Positions 11,330 through 23,600 of a stretch of DNA of 64,000 nt are shown here, piece by piece; positions within the stretch are counted from its first letter, which is position 1; every line of letters begins with the position of its first letter. The stretch lies in the NCBI GenBank assembly GCA_023634235.1, contig JAMKCF010000013.1, forward strand, positions 9,213,827-9,277,826, in the 5' to 3' direction. Source of the DNA: Pisaster brevispinus. Taxonomy: Eukaryota > Echinodermata > Asteroidea > Forcipulatida > Asteriidae. The position numbers and the translations under genes are program-made. Under the pieces are notes generated by a model. It was not told the DNA's origin. It did no database searches and saw only the letters and a list, made by a program, of their open reading frames with translations.

Positions 11330-11493
11330 AGTTTGGAGGGTAATTAGGCCTGCGCTAAACGTTGCTCTAGAAATGGGTTCATGTGAACGAGTATAAGTAA
11401 CAAGTCTTGCAGCAGAGTTTTGAAACCGTTGAAGCTTTAACAAGAAAGAATCGGGTAACCCATAAAGCAGACCATTACAGTTATAATGTAAAA
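11330..11493 (-). mobile_element. LINE reverse-transcriptase remnant (CR1/L2/Jockey-like)
   Basis: On the minus strand this reads YNCNGLLYGLPDSFLLKLQR followed by FQNSAARLVTYTRSHEPI, the well-known C-terminal block of non-LTR retrotransposon polymerases (C-N-x-L-L-Y-G-L-P ... Q-N-S-A-A-R-L-V). The rest is missing, so it is a fossil. Confidence 0.75.
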
Positions 11494-12033
11494 TCTAGAG
11501 AGCCCGAGTTGCACTACAATTTCCGATGTTTTTGGTTTTTAACTTTTTAACGTTGGCTGAATAAATAATTCTAATCTAATCTAATCTTATCTAATAATTT
11601 ATTCATATGCGCAAGTTTCATAAAAAAAAATATGTACGGATGCGCATTACAATAAGTACAGATGTTAACAATATTATTTCAGAATATTTAAAAATGGAAT
11701 ATACACTAAAAAATCAAGAAAAGTGGTAAAAAACTATCAACAGAAATTATACATCAGCCGGACAAAGGCCATTAAAACTAACATAAAGCCTGCCGAAATA
11801 AGATCAATCGAGGCTATGCACCTCCTGAAACTTCGTCAGACAGAATTGTCGGACACAACCCCTTAATATGATGCGAACAGGAAAAACCCAGCGGATGTCG
11901 CCGATAGAGTTTTGAAGATAATGACAAAAAAGGTTCCCCTCCCCAATTTGAGTTGATACCATTTAATCTGGTAATATCTAAATTATTTGTCTTCAAATCC
12001 TGCTCCATCATTTTACAATGTGAACAGTCAGGG

Positions 12034-12605
12034 TCAGCAAAGTGCAAAATGGTCGCTGCAAAGCCGGTCTTGTGCAGTGGGACTCCATTTTCTACCGTTC
12101 GGGAGCATCCTTTTTATCCGATGAACCCACTCGCGCATCAGTTTTGAGTCTTCATTTGGGAATCTGGAGTGAAATAACAATTATTTAAAATTTAAATGGA
12201 GTTTTTCTTTACAAGCATTCAACAAAACAATGTACGTATCACTTGAGAGGAGTTTAATTAAACAACTAAAATCACAACCACTACTCAATAATACTATCGC
12301 ACCGTATAAACCCATTCATTACCGTGCAAAAAACACTCTAGACTATAGCCTAGAGTAGTATTAGACCCAAAGTCCCAATGAATATCATCATTACAGCATA
12401 CGATGGAGGAAAGAAAAGAGTAAACCTGATAAATAACCGAAATGGAGTTCATATCAATGGTAATAATCTAATTGCTAAAATTTTAAAAATTAAATAAACA
12501 TGTAGGCCTACTTACCTATGGTATGTCAGCTTACGAAGGACTCCGGGCCCCTTTCTCTTTTCTCTGCTGAGACATATGGCTGCAGAGCAATTTGCAACCA
12601 TCCAT
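12034..12605 (-). pseudogene. THAP-domain exon pair, probably from a transposon or broken gene
   Basis: Minus strand 12535-12605 starts MDGCKLLCSHMSQQRKEKG and ends at a donor CCTTC|gtaagc. After acceptor ctccag, 12034-12163 reads FPNEDSKLMREWVHRIKR, then GRKWSPTAQDRLCSDHF and a stop three codons later. C-x3-C ... FP ... W ... W-x-P ... LCSDHF is the zinc-binding THAP layout. Nothing follows that could be the rest of a protein. THAP domains occur in host regulators and in P-element and Kolobok-type transposases. Confidence 0.55.
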
Positions 12606-12753
12606 TAGCCTTAAAAGGCCTAATTACATTAAATTGTATGAATAATTCGGCTGGAGGAAAGTCACGAAATTAAACCAAAATGATTTTTGCTATACTATAA
12701 CACCACTTTAAACGTAAACGCGTTCGTCACTTCTAGTGCGCGTTCAATGCTTT

Positions 12754-12862
12754 GACCACCAGCACGTGACCGCTTGGTACCAATGGCTGCGCACATGCCA
12801 GAACCCGCGTATGTACGCGCGGCCGATCTAGGTATTATATTCTATATCTATGGTTGTTGGCC
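12754..12862. repeat. Inverted repeat arm 2 around the THAP segment
   Basis: Contains gcgtatgtacgcgcggccga followed by tctaggtattatattctata. Only the 40-bp core and a caccagcacgtgac block are well conserved with arm 1; what lies between differs. Confidence 0.65.
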
Positions 12863-13344
12863 CTTGTTGTTGGACGCCAGTCTCAGTTGCGTTGTACGTA
12901 GCAGAAGAGTCCACAGGGTTATGGCTTGGTCTCAAAATGGCCGATTGTCAAAACCATCGAAGTGTATATATACACTGAATTCTGTCACCAATATTAATTC
13001 ATTACAACTCAAATATGTTATTAAAATTACAAAGAGTAAGTGACATTATGTAAAAATAAATTACATATTTCTGTTTACCTGTCCGTTTTCTCGTAGATAA
13101 AAAAAAAAAACCGAAGAAGGTTGATTGTGCCGAAATACTCTACACAGAAAAATGTAAATAACTGAGCCCTCGGGGCACGCGCTCAATCGGTGCTGGCATC
13201 CTACGAGGAACGTGCACATTGTTTCCTTAAAAGACTATTATACTGTAACGGCGCCCCGCACTCTGAAAAAGAGGGGTCTGGCACCAGTTATGAAACGCCA
13301 ACAAGAAGATAAATTTACTACAAAAACATGTTACAACACAACAA

Positions 13345-16300
13345 GCCAACTAAAAAATGAATTTACATGGAAAACACGTTTGCAGGCATTTCACAATAAT
13401 TAATCACGTTTTATTTAATGTTCTTCACCCAGTCTGACAACTTCATCATTGTAACTGCCCAGGGTAGGCCTAAGCAATTTTCTTTTCAGACTACGCACTT
13501 AAATCTAATACAAAAGCAATAGCAGAGCTAGGCATCATAAATGGAAAACAGGCAGGTATTTTTGCTAAGTTATAGTACCCCAGCTACGACTGAAACTGTA
13601 GCTGTGAGTACTGCATGCACTTTAGACAGTTGTTAAACAATTGTTTAAAAAATATAGGTGATGGTAAGCATGGTGAAATATCGGCACAGGGTAGGTAAAA
13701 AACAAAACAGCACTTACGCAGCACAGCACAGTACAGATAAGGTGGTGGATGATGTAATTGGAATAAAGGCAAAATGCTCCTCTAACGAAATAACATCGAC
13801 TCTGAAAATGGGCCAACTGGCCTTTGGCTTCCGCCATTTTACCATCAAAATGGTCCATCCACCACCGCTCCCAATCGTAGAGTCCACACCGGACCATGCT
13901 GCCTGTAGTTTTTATAAAAGTGCCAACAATTTGAACTTATAATTTTAGGACTTACATAATACTTTTCAGAGGCTAGGTTTACCAGCTACGCTTGGTTAAT
14001 CACAAAGGCCCCATTTAAAATAGTCAACTACATCAACAACAATGAAACTGGATTGCTGCGGTCTTGCACAAAACTAACACTACAGTGTCACCCCAACATA
14101 AGCAAAGGTGACCAATAGAGGGCTCTACCAATAATTCAAAACTTGGAAGGGCAATTTCACATATAAATATTCGAATTAATTTGTTATTTTGTACAATACA
14201 TTTTAATTTTGCTTTTTCCCCTTACACCGATGTCTATTAAGCACTGTATGCTCAGTGCTTTTCCGAGCTCTGTGAAAAAAATCCACAGGCAATCACTCGA
14301 GAAGCAATGACTATACAATGCTTAATACACATTGGTGTAAGGGAAAGAAACAAAAGAAATTAAAATTCTTCATCCCGATGCAAATATTACATCCATCAAT
14401 ACATTTTAAGTAAACTTATGCAGCTTAAACATCGTATTGACAACGCCTAGAAGTTGCTCAGGTGCGGTTCCCAGGTTAAGACGGACATGGCAAGGTACAT
14501 CTCAGTTATCTAAGATTGTACACAGCTCATTTCTAAAGAGGTGGGGTTGCATTTGCTGCCGTTGCTTGCACCATTGCCTGAGAGGTAATGTGTTTAAGTT
14601 TAACATACGAAGTGTGGACCTGAGACCAAAAAGAGGTCCGCACAATATAAGGACTTCAAACACTATGTGAACTTCACGTCCACACAGTGTTTTTACAGTG
14701 TTGAAGAATGTGTTGTTTTTTCTCGTGCACAGAACGAACGGTATCTACAGAGTGTATGCTACACAGAGCTGCGTGTAGTGCGGTGTTTAAAGTGGCACGT
14801 TGCCTTCGGACTAGTGGGCTATAAAAAGTGTTAGGGAAATGAATATGGTTGGAAAGATAGTTTAAAAGTAGAACATAATGACTTACACATTTATTCCTTG
14901 AAATTGAGTGGTTTTTGTTTAATTTCAGGACAGAACACCGTCCGCCATTTTGTAGAACGAAATTTTGACTCCGCAAAATAGCGGGCCGTATGTTCCCAGC
15001 TTGCAAATAAATCACTTGACAGATAATAAATGCTAATCCACCTATGTATTATTTGTCAATCAAAAATGCAAAACTTGATTTTAGTGGCTGACTTCAGTTG
15101 CTTTTCGTAATAAATCTAGTTACAACACCTTTAGCAATATTCATATAAACTTAAACCACTGTCTGTTTAAGTTATCTATCATTTTATATTGATAATTTTA
15201 GGCCCAACTATGTGTGGTTAAAAATTAACTGGGCACGTTTTCGAGCCCCCCAAAAATATTCTGTACAATTCATAAAGACATAACATCTTTCAATAACTCG
15301 TTTTGATAAGAGAAGTAAATTTATTAATATCTTTTAGCTAAAAACACCCCCCAAACCCCCCCACCCCAACAACAACATCATCAACAACAACAAACCCATT
15401 AAAGATCATAACTATACTAGAGATACATGTACATGCTTTTTGTGCTTATTCAGATTTAATAAATGAAGAAAAAAACGTCTGCATCCCACGTGTGCAGCTT
15501 TTTTGTAGGGAAATATTTTGGTATTGATGTGATTTATATCTGGACAGATGGTACAGGTATAAGGATTTTAAAATGTGAGCTTATCATTCATTTATTGTTT
15601 AAAATAAGTCCTTTGACAACCCACACTTGTTATTTCCATGTAATTCATTTTCTGAACTGGACTTATTGAAATGGATCATGCACAAACCAGTGGGGTTGCT
15701 GACTGCCACAGGCAGATTAACTGGTAATCCATTAAGTTTAAAGACCCAAGTAATTCATTGTAAACACTCCCGTTTAGTGGAAAAGATGTATACTTTCCGA
15801 TTTTTGTGGCAAAACTTGGACATTCTAAATGGAGCTTTCCCGTAATGTTTTTACTAAATGCTAATCCACGCATCAACACAATGTAGGTTTGTTCTTTGAA
15901 GTTATGAGTATATGGACAGAGGGTTTACAATTTGATTATAAAGTTATGGCAAAAATATTAATGTTCAACTTTTTATTATTATTATTATTATTTTTTTTTA
16001 AATATGCATATATATATATAGGCCTATTGATACGTCAATACTAAGCTAGATAGTGTAACATTCACCCACGAAACAGGGACAATTTTGAGAAAACAAATGA
16101 TCTTGGTCATAGCCTTAGATTGATCACCTCCATCTCCAATATTTAAACAGTAGTATTACAATTTGATTATAATATAATGGCAACAACATATTAATGTCAA
16201 ACTTTTCTCTTGTTAGCACTTAAACACATTGATACATAATTATTAGCCTATAGCATAACATACACCCACGAACAGAAACAGATTTCAGAACACCATCAAA

Positions 16301-17573
16301 ATATGCATGTATTTAAATACACATTTGTCACAGCTTTTGACTCGTCACCTCCATCTCAATAAATTGTATTACTTGTTTTAAATAAATTGTAGATGATCAT
16401 CAATACCTTTTGGTTTTATGAGTATCATTCGTAGAAAAATCTCAAATATTTACTGCAGTTGAGGGGAGCTAAAAGTTCTGCATTGGTCTCAAACATCAAA
16501 TTGACCCCCGTTGGAAGGTAATCAATTATTGATGTTGGTGTGTTTAGTCACTATACATTGTACAATTTTAATACATTAGTGCAAAAGGAACTGTGAAAGC
16601 TTAGTACTTTTTAAAGTGCTTTTTTTTTTATAAAACTGCATTTTTTTAAAAACTTGCAAGTCGTTTTTTCCTTACAAATACCAAAAACTATAAGAAAGCT
16701 ATACTTATTAAACCACAACAATAATTCAAGTAAAGTACTGAGATCTGTGATATCTCTTCATTTATAATTGAAATTCCAAAACAAGTTTCGTGTTTAGTTA
16801 CTTTTTATAGTTTACATTTATATTCATAAACACCATGGAACAGTTAATCCATTCTGGTTTGCCCAGAGTAGACCACGTGACAATGTTTAAACGTACGACA
16901 TGAACACGGTGAGGAGTTTTTAAACATGACCTAGGGGTTCCGGGTCACCACTCTTTCTCTTTGAGTTGCGGCTTTTTATATACTTCGAATCGACTGTGTT
17001 TCCCAAGACTGCCTATTTGATGCATACAAACTAGGAATTATAAAGAGCACTAAACGTTTCAGGGTCTCGTTCTGCGCCGAGAACTGCGGTATTTTTATAT
17101 TTTATTTTAAATTTGTATTGCATATTTATTAATGAGTTTTTATTTATTTATTTATTTTTTTTTTTTTGGGGGGGGATGGACAACAAGGGAGAACACCATT
17201 TTTCAAAGGGTGCACTTTTGGCAAAGATTCCATTTACCTTTTTCTTAAAAAGCCCCTTTTCGGTTCATTAAAAAAGTAATTTTCTATTCTTCATAAGCTA
17301 ATTTGGCGTTAGTGTAAAACAAATATATTGTTTGCGTAAATGGAAAAAATAGTTTTACAAATATCAAGTTAGATTAAAAACATGACACTAACTCTGGTAA
17401 AAGCTCAGAATTCAAATGCGGGGGGGGGGGGCGGACATCAATTAAGGGGCACGTGCCCCGTATCCCTCACAACCCCCTTTAATTACACCACTGGTATGGT
17501 TAATATTGATGGAACTATGTGTCGATTCGAGTGATAGGTCGGTGGGGGAGAAATACTGCCCTCAATGTAACAT
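13345..17573. other. Spacer downstream of gene B, duplicated
   Basis: Matches 42936-47932. Contains the hairpin 14220-14345, a TA-rich stretch near 15980-16020, and T-rich DNA at 17100-17165 that may include the gene B poly(A) signal. Frames here differ between the copies by stops, so none is supported as a gene. Confidence 0.6.
14220..14345. repeat. Hairpin with CCCTTACACCGATG arms, copy 1
   Basis: Same element as 43974-44098 but with a more decayed right arm (acaatgcttaatacacattggtgtaaggg). Confidence 0.6.
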
Positions 17574-17648
17574 TCAGTCGTCATCGAATTCACCGCGGAT
17601 GTTCTCGTACGTCATGTTCTCGGACTTCAGAGGTACTTTCATGTAAGT
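17574..17648 (-). CDS. Gene B exon 27: C-terminal tail and stop
   Basis: Reads [19 protein letters not shown] then EFDDD and TGA at 17574-17576. The two T-Y motifs sit where vertebrate Tie2 has its docking tyrosines (family knowledge). Gene C ends EFDDN. T-rich DNA at 17100-17160 gives several AATAAA matches on the minus strand as possible poly(A) signals. Confidence 0.85.
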   Translation of the reverse strand, partial: TYMKVPLKSENMTYENIRGEFDDD

Positions 17649-20600
17649 CTATTAAGTCAATTCAAAATATTTCATGAAATTATAATGCTCAACAAGTTAA
17701 GACGGAGTGAAATCTGTCATGTTTGTGATATCATGGAATAGTGAAGAATTGAGCCATGGCGGTACATAAGCACTCTAATTTGAGGGGTACCAATTATGCT
17801 TAATGTATCAATTTGTACTGTAAAAATCGGTCCAAGTTTTACATCGACGGATTATGTTTAATAACCAATACCATAATTTGAGAACTTGACTTACATGCTC
17901 AATGTCACTTTCACCAATTGATGTCAGCATAGACACCAAAGTACGAAATTCAGGTCGGTTGTTTGGATCTTTCTCCCAACACTTCAACATCAGTTTGTGG
18001 CTATAGATAACAAAAGCCAGGTAAAAAGAAACCGTAATACATTTTATTAAATCTGCTTCGTTTCCACAGAGCTTTTAACTCTACACAAATGTTAGACATG
18101 TACATCACTTTAATGCATAGAAAAGTGTTCATCTGGAGATTTACTGTATTAATAGTGTTACATGAACCGGCCACAGACACCTGATACCATACAATGCCTG
18201 CTTTTGAGTTTTACTAGTGGCGTGCTCCCGCATCACAAACAGATGTGGCCAATCAGCAAGCGATGTCCCCACCCCAGCCATTATTATATGCGCGTGCACA
18301 TTATATAATAGAGTAGTGTTTATGGTGAAGTGGACCTACTTGATAACTTTCCTTTTATGGTTACACAATTTGTAGTTTTGTGAGAAGCTGTTTGATCCCA
18401 ACTAAAGTCTTTAGATCAACACTAAACATTCACAGACGTCTTTTGTTTTAAGTTTCAACTCCTTTGTAAAATAGCCTGCTCAACATTAACCCGTGCAGTG
18501 GCAAAACCAGTAGTGCATTTTGTTCTCACATTTCGTCACTGCAGTTATCTGGTTTAGGCATACGGTATCCGTTCATTAACTTCTTAGCCAACCCTTGGGT
18601 CTTGATGCCAGAGTATGGAGTCCCACCTGTAATTGTAAAATAAGTGGTAAGTAAACACAGATACATTTAACTATAAACAACATCCAACAAATTGTTTTAT
18701 TTTAAGTTCCCCTCCTTCCCCCCCCCCCGGGTCTGTTGTTATGTAGTGATAGGTGTTACATGGGCGATACTTCTTTCAACAGTGTTTTTAACTATTAAAA
18801 GTCTTGAGTAAAAAATTGAAAAGTTCATATGGGGTTTCATTGTTATTTTTAACTTATTTATTGTTAGTATAATACATTTTTTCTTCTTTCTTTCGTAATT
18901 TTTTTCGTACACATTTTCGTTTATTTTTTTTTTTAGCTGTATATTAGGAGTGGGTTTGTATACTTTTTTTTTTATTTTGACAAATTTGTCAAATGTGTTT
19001 ATTTTGGTAAGTATTAGGATATGCCTGAATAAAGTAATAGCTCTGCCTGGGATTTTCTTTAGAGTGAACGCAACAGACTGTTGTGAAAGACGGGTTAAGG
19101 GCACAGGAAGTAAAGTTTGGGCAGCCAGGTCAGGGCAATCGCCTAGAAGAAAAAGCATATCATCCATTTCAGTTATCACATAATATTCTTATGTATGGTA
19201 ATGATAGACAATGTGTGTTTCCTTTGCAACAGAAGCGTTCCTTTTGTGAATTTCTTCAAGATGACTGTACAAAACTGGCTTATGCGACACGGCCCTTAAA
19301 GATTAAGTTCCTTAATAACATACCGAATGTTGCTATTTCCCAAAGAAGAATTCCGAAGGACCAGCTGAAACAAAAAAACAATTTAAATGACTAAAGAAGA
19401 GGGAAAAAGAGAGAGAGAGAGAGGACCCCCCCAAAAAGCAACAACACAAAAACACAACAATATCAACAACAAAAAGAAACATCGAGGACGGCGTCAACAG
19501 CACCAGCACAAGCACCAGACAGTGATTTAAAATCAAAATCAAACTTAATTTAAGTTATCATGTATTTAAAACATTTACTTTAATCACAAGACATTTATTT
19601 ATTTTTCGATTTATTGCAAGATCTTTACACAAGACAAATGATCAGCATCAGCTGTTTACATCAATGTCTTAAGCCAACAAATACAACAAACTAAAAGGGC
19701 AAAGACATAAAAAAAAGATGAATAAAGAAGGACAATTACATAGAGGTACAGTTACACATTATGGTTGTCAACGGACGAGGAATTTCGAATAGAAGGAGTG
19801 TCCCTCCAAACTTTAGCACCGGCAAACTTAAAAGACTGCTTAATTCACCTAACGTCGGGTTTAAGGAAAACGGCAGTTAGTGAGTTTGCATTTCTAGTGT
19901 TAGAAAGTGGGTACTTTTCAGAAGAGTGGGGTTTGCGTTGGGTAATGAACGTCCTCTTGTAAAAATCAACAAGAAGTATCGTGTTTGAATGCCTTTGGCA
20001 TCAGTGCCATGGAGGGAAAAGAATGGTTGATGCTTACACGTCACTCTTAGTGGTATACGTCTGATTGAACAGCGACTCCAGTGACAACCAACGTGTGGGA
20101 ACTCGAGTCTGAAAATAACATAACAACTATCAAGGAAAGAGACCATAGTAAAGTTAGTTTGATATTGGACGTTGGACATTCACCTAGGTTTGTAAATCGA
20201 ATGTCTGCTTTGCTGTTTCGATATAAAGCATTGGACATTTACGTACGTTAGAACATTTTTTCTATTTCGACGTTGGACAATGGACATTATAACGTAGTTT
20301 GCACAGCGATTATTATTTCGCTATCGAACATTGCACATTCATAGGTATGTACAGTGAATGTTTACCTTCTACTTGGAGAATAATGCGCGAAGTTTGTATG
20401 AGTACAATAATAGCATTCCTATTTAAGACGAAGAGGGAAGATAATGGAAAGAAGGTTTTGCGAAAAGGAGTGGGAAGAGAAAGGGATAAACAATTTCCAT
20501 TGTCATTTTGACTCTCCTCGACTCATCTCCTATCCCATCCTCACTACATTGTCCTCTCTCTGATTTTTATTATTTATAAATAAATAATAATAAAAATCAA

Positions 20601-23600
20601 TGAGTGTTCCAAATGTCATCAATATCATACAGAATTTTTCATATAGGGCGTTACAGTAACTACCAATATTGATATAGTTTTATATAATCGACATTTTGTC
20701 AGTCAGCTTTACCTTTGATTTTTGGACATAGATGTTTTCTCCTCGTGACAAACCAAAATCAGAAACTTTTGCGACCAGACTGTCGTCCAAGAGGATGTTC
20801 CGTGCTGCCAAGTCACGATGTATCACCTACAAAAGGGAATCAATTAGGATGATTCAAACTGCAATTCACGACAATTAGTTTGCCCCGAAGAGGTGATCTC
20901 TCACACCACGTCAATGGACAACAGAAAAAGTGGATCCTGAACTCGCAAGTGCAAAGGTCAATTACAAGTCTTTGAGTTTAAAATTGTGCTGTTATGTTAA
21001 AATTAAAAAACGTTCGATGACGTCACGTTATGCTATGGTCTGAAATTTTATATATAAATTTTTTAGTTTATTCCTGAATTTTGATGAAAACGGATTTTAA
21101 TGAAAAAGTAGTTGCTGTTGTTGTTACCCCTGATACAGCAAGATGTTGCATTCCATTAGCCACATCCACAACAAACTGAAGCAGCTTCTCAGAAGACAAA
21201 GATGCCTGACCGTCACCATCATCACGAGCTTTTCTCAAGAAGGAGAAGAGGTCACCTTTGGGTAGGTACTCCAAAGCTATGTACAATTCATCTGTTGAGG
21301 TGTTTATAATGATTTATGAAAACTAACAATCTTCGCACTATTTGATCTAATATTGGTCCCCTGCACAAAGTCTACGGCAAAATAAATCAGAAAAAGCTAA
21401 TTCTCTCTCACGGATGGAATCCATACTTGACACACTGTTTTGAATTTGTGGACAGATCGGTCTGTCCTGTTTTATAATAACTTTGAAGCTATGTTAAGAC
21501 AAGGACGTTAGTGGTAACACTTAAAGACTAGCTTATTGCTTAAAATTTGCATGAGGTTTCTTTGCAACAACTACTTCATCAGATGCATTTTTTTAAAATC
21601 ATGTAACCAGTAAGTCGTTATGCACTCACCACTACCCACGTAACTTGTTTCATCTGTAAAACTTTAATACGGCTATCGGTATCGATGTTATGTTCCAAAC
21701 AAAAAGTAGTTAGAATAATGACAGAGCAAAAGTAGGGAAAAGGAGGTAATTTGGTCTGAGAGACGATTGAAACTTACCCTCGTGTTGACATACACCAAGA
21801 ATCTGTACAACATTGGGGTGACGTCCAACTTGAGTCATTGCACGAAACTCCGTCATGAAATTCTGCCTGTCGGTCACTGATGCGTGTGCTTAAATTTAAG
21901 GTATGTATCCGTTACTATACAAAATATTCCAATATTGCATGACGGCAATTACATCATAAAATATTTTCAAAATTAGTCTTTATTTTTTTGCTCACTTTCA
22001 GAAAATTGAAGACTTCACAACATATTGTTGTGCCAAAGTAAGAAAGCTGTCTGAGCTTTTGCAAATCCTATTTATTACATTAAAAAAAACCAGATCCCGT
22101 TTGGCCTGACCATTTTTATTTAACAGTAAGTTTGACCCAGATTCTGTGTCAAAAGATCCCAAAGTTTGTCAAACTGACGCAAAAATCTGACTTACAGGAA
22201 CATTTTTAAAATTGGGGGGGGGGGTCAGCCCACGCAACCTGGAAAACGGGTCAATTCTGATCAAGTTTTGAGACTTACCCTTTAGCTTCTTGATTGCAGC
22301 CTTAGAAATCTCTCCTTGTTTCATCACTCCACCCAACCGCACTTCACCGAAGTGACCCTCCCCAAGCACCTTACTCCCCACCATCATGTCCACCCAGAGG
22401 ACACTCCACGGCTGGGCCCAGGTAGGTAAACCCACATCTTCATAGGTCGTTACCGAACCAACGCCAACTAATTCATAAGCCGAAGGTTTACATTGTCCAA
22501 CTGTTTCATAGCCATCTTGCTGTGATTCCTCCTTACCAGGTGTCTGATTTATAATGAGAATTATTGTACTGGTTAAAAGATAATCATGACAATTCTGTAT
22601 CACGCAATAAAACATTCGTTTCTTTAAATATCAGTGAAACATGATAACATTATATGTAATTTAAGGCAAAGCTAAGAACCAAATTGGCTCCACTACATCG
22701 TGTTATTTGTACGAGAGTATCAAAAGACCAATGATAAACCAAAAAAAAGTAAAAAAAGAAGACAAAAAACCCCCAAAACCACCTGAGTTTATACATTAGA
22801 ATAAAAATGATTGTTCACAAATTGTGATTGCTACTGCCCAGGGAAGCTAGGAGAGTGTTGTGGTTAAGATCAACCTGTCTGAGACCAAGAATGGGGCAGA
22901 GACCTCCAACACCTGTAATTTACACTGCACAAACTGGGGTATTAAAATTGACACCATAGGTGTTGTCACATACTTATCAAAAACAGAATCAAAATGTACA
23001 CCATGGGTTAAAACAACACTAGTTTCTGCCAACATAATTACATTGCCGTTATTTTAAATGATGTTATTTTTTTATTCCCCTTTGAGTATCTCTATGTGAC
23101 ATCACCCATAGTGTCGATTTTAACACCTCAGTTTTTGCAGTGTACTCTTACAGCTTGAATGTATCAAAATACTAACCTTGTAAGGCACTACTTTATTCTT
23201 ATCCTGAGCTCTATATTGTGTAACAGCTTTCTTTCTGGATGCTGGTATCGTAGTTTGACAAGATGTCACTGAGGAAGGCTGACTTGACATTGGAGTCTCT
23301 GATACTTTATCAACTACTGCACCGCATGACGTCTCAGCTTGTGCATTAGACATTGAACCTGTTAGAATGAAATATACTTAGTATTGCCTTGAAACATACC
23401 TTCATCAACAGACCAGGGCTCAATTTCATAGATAATACCATGCCATATGTACAGTTTTTGATTGGTACCCTGCTTAATTTACTTTCGAAAGAAAAAAGAA
23501 AAGAAGAAAAAAAAGGAATTAGTTTCTGCTAAAGCAGCCTTATGAAACTGGACCCCCAAAACAGGGCTTCGATATACTTCAGCTCGAAACCATTACAATA

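Larger units (their letters stand above)
9615..13344. other. Spacer upstream of gene A, not duplicated
   Basis: Holds the LINE remnant (11330-11493), the THAP exon pair (12034-12605), the inverted repeat arms, and a cgac-rich low-complexity stretch at 10270-10400. A TATA-like tttatac lies about 40 bp upstream of the gene A ATG on the minus strand. No other gene recognised. Confidence 0.55.

Noticed and set aside
13622..13897. Minus-strand frame beginning MVRCGLYDWERWW
   Set aside because: The duplicate at 43322-43640 has an in-frame stop shortly after the start and frameshifts later, so it is not conserved as protein.
19083..19394. Plus-strand 103-residue frame, also present at 49448-49759
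   Set aside because: It overlaps exon 24 of the kinase (WSFG exon) on the opposite strand; conservation is explained by recent duplication, not by coding on the plus strand.
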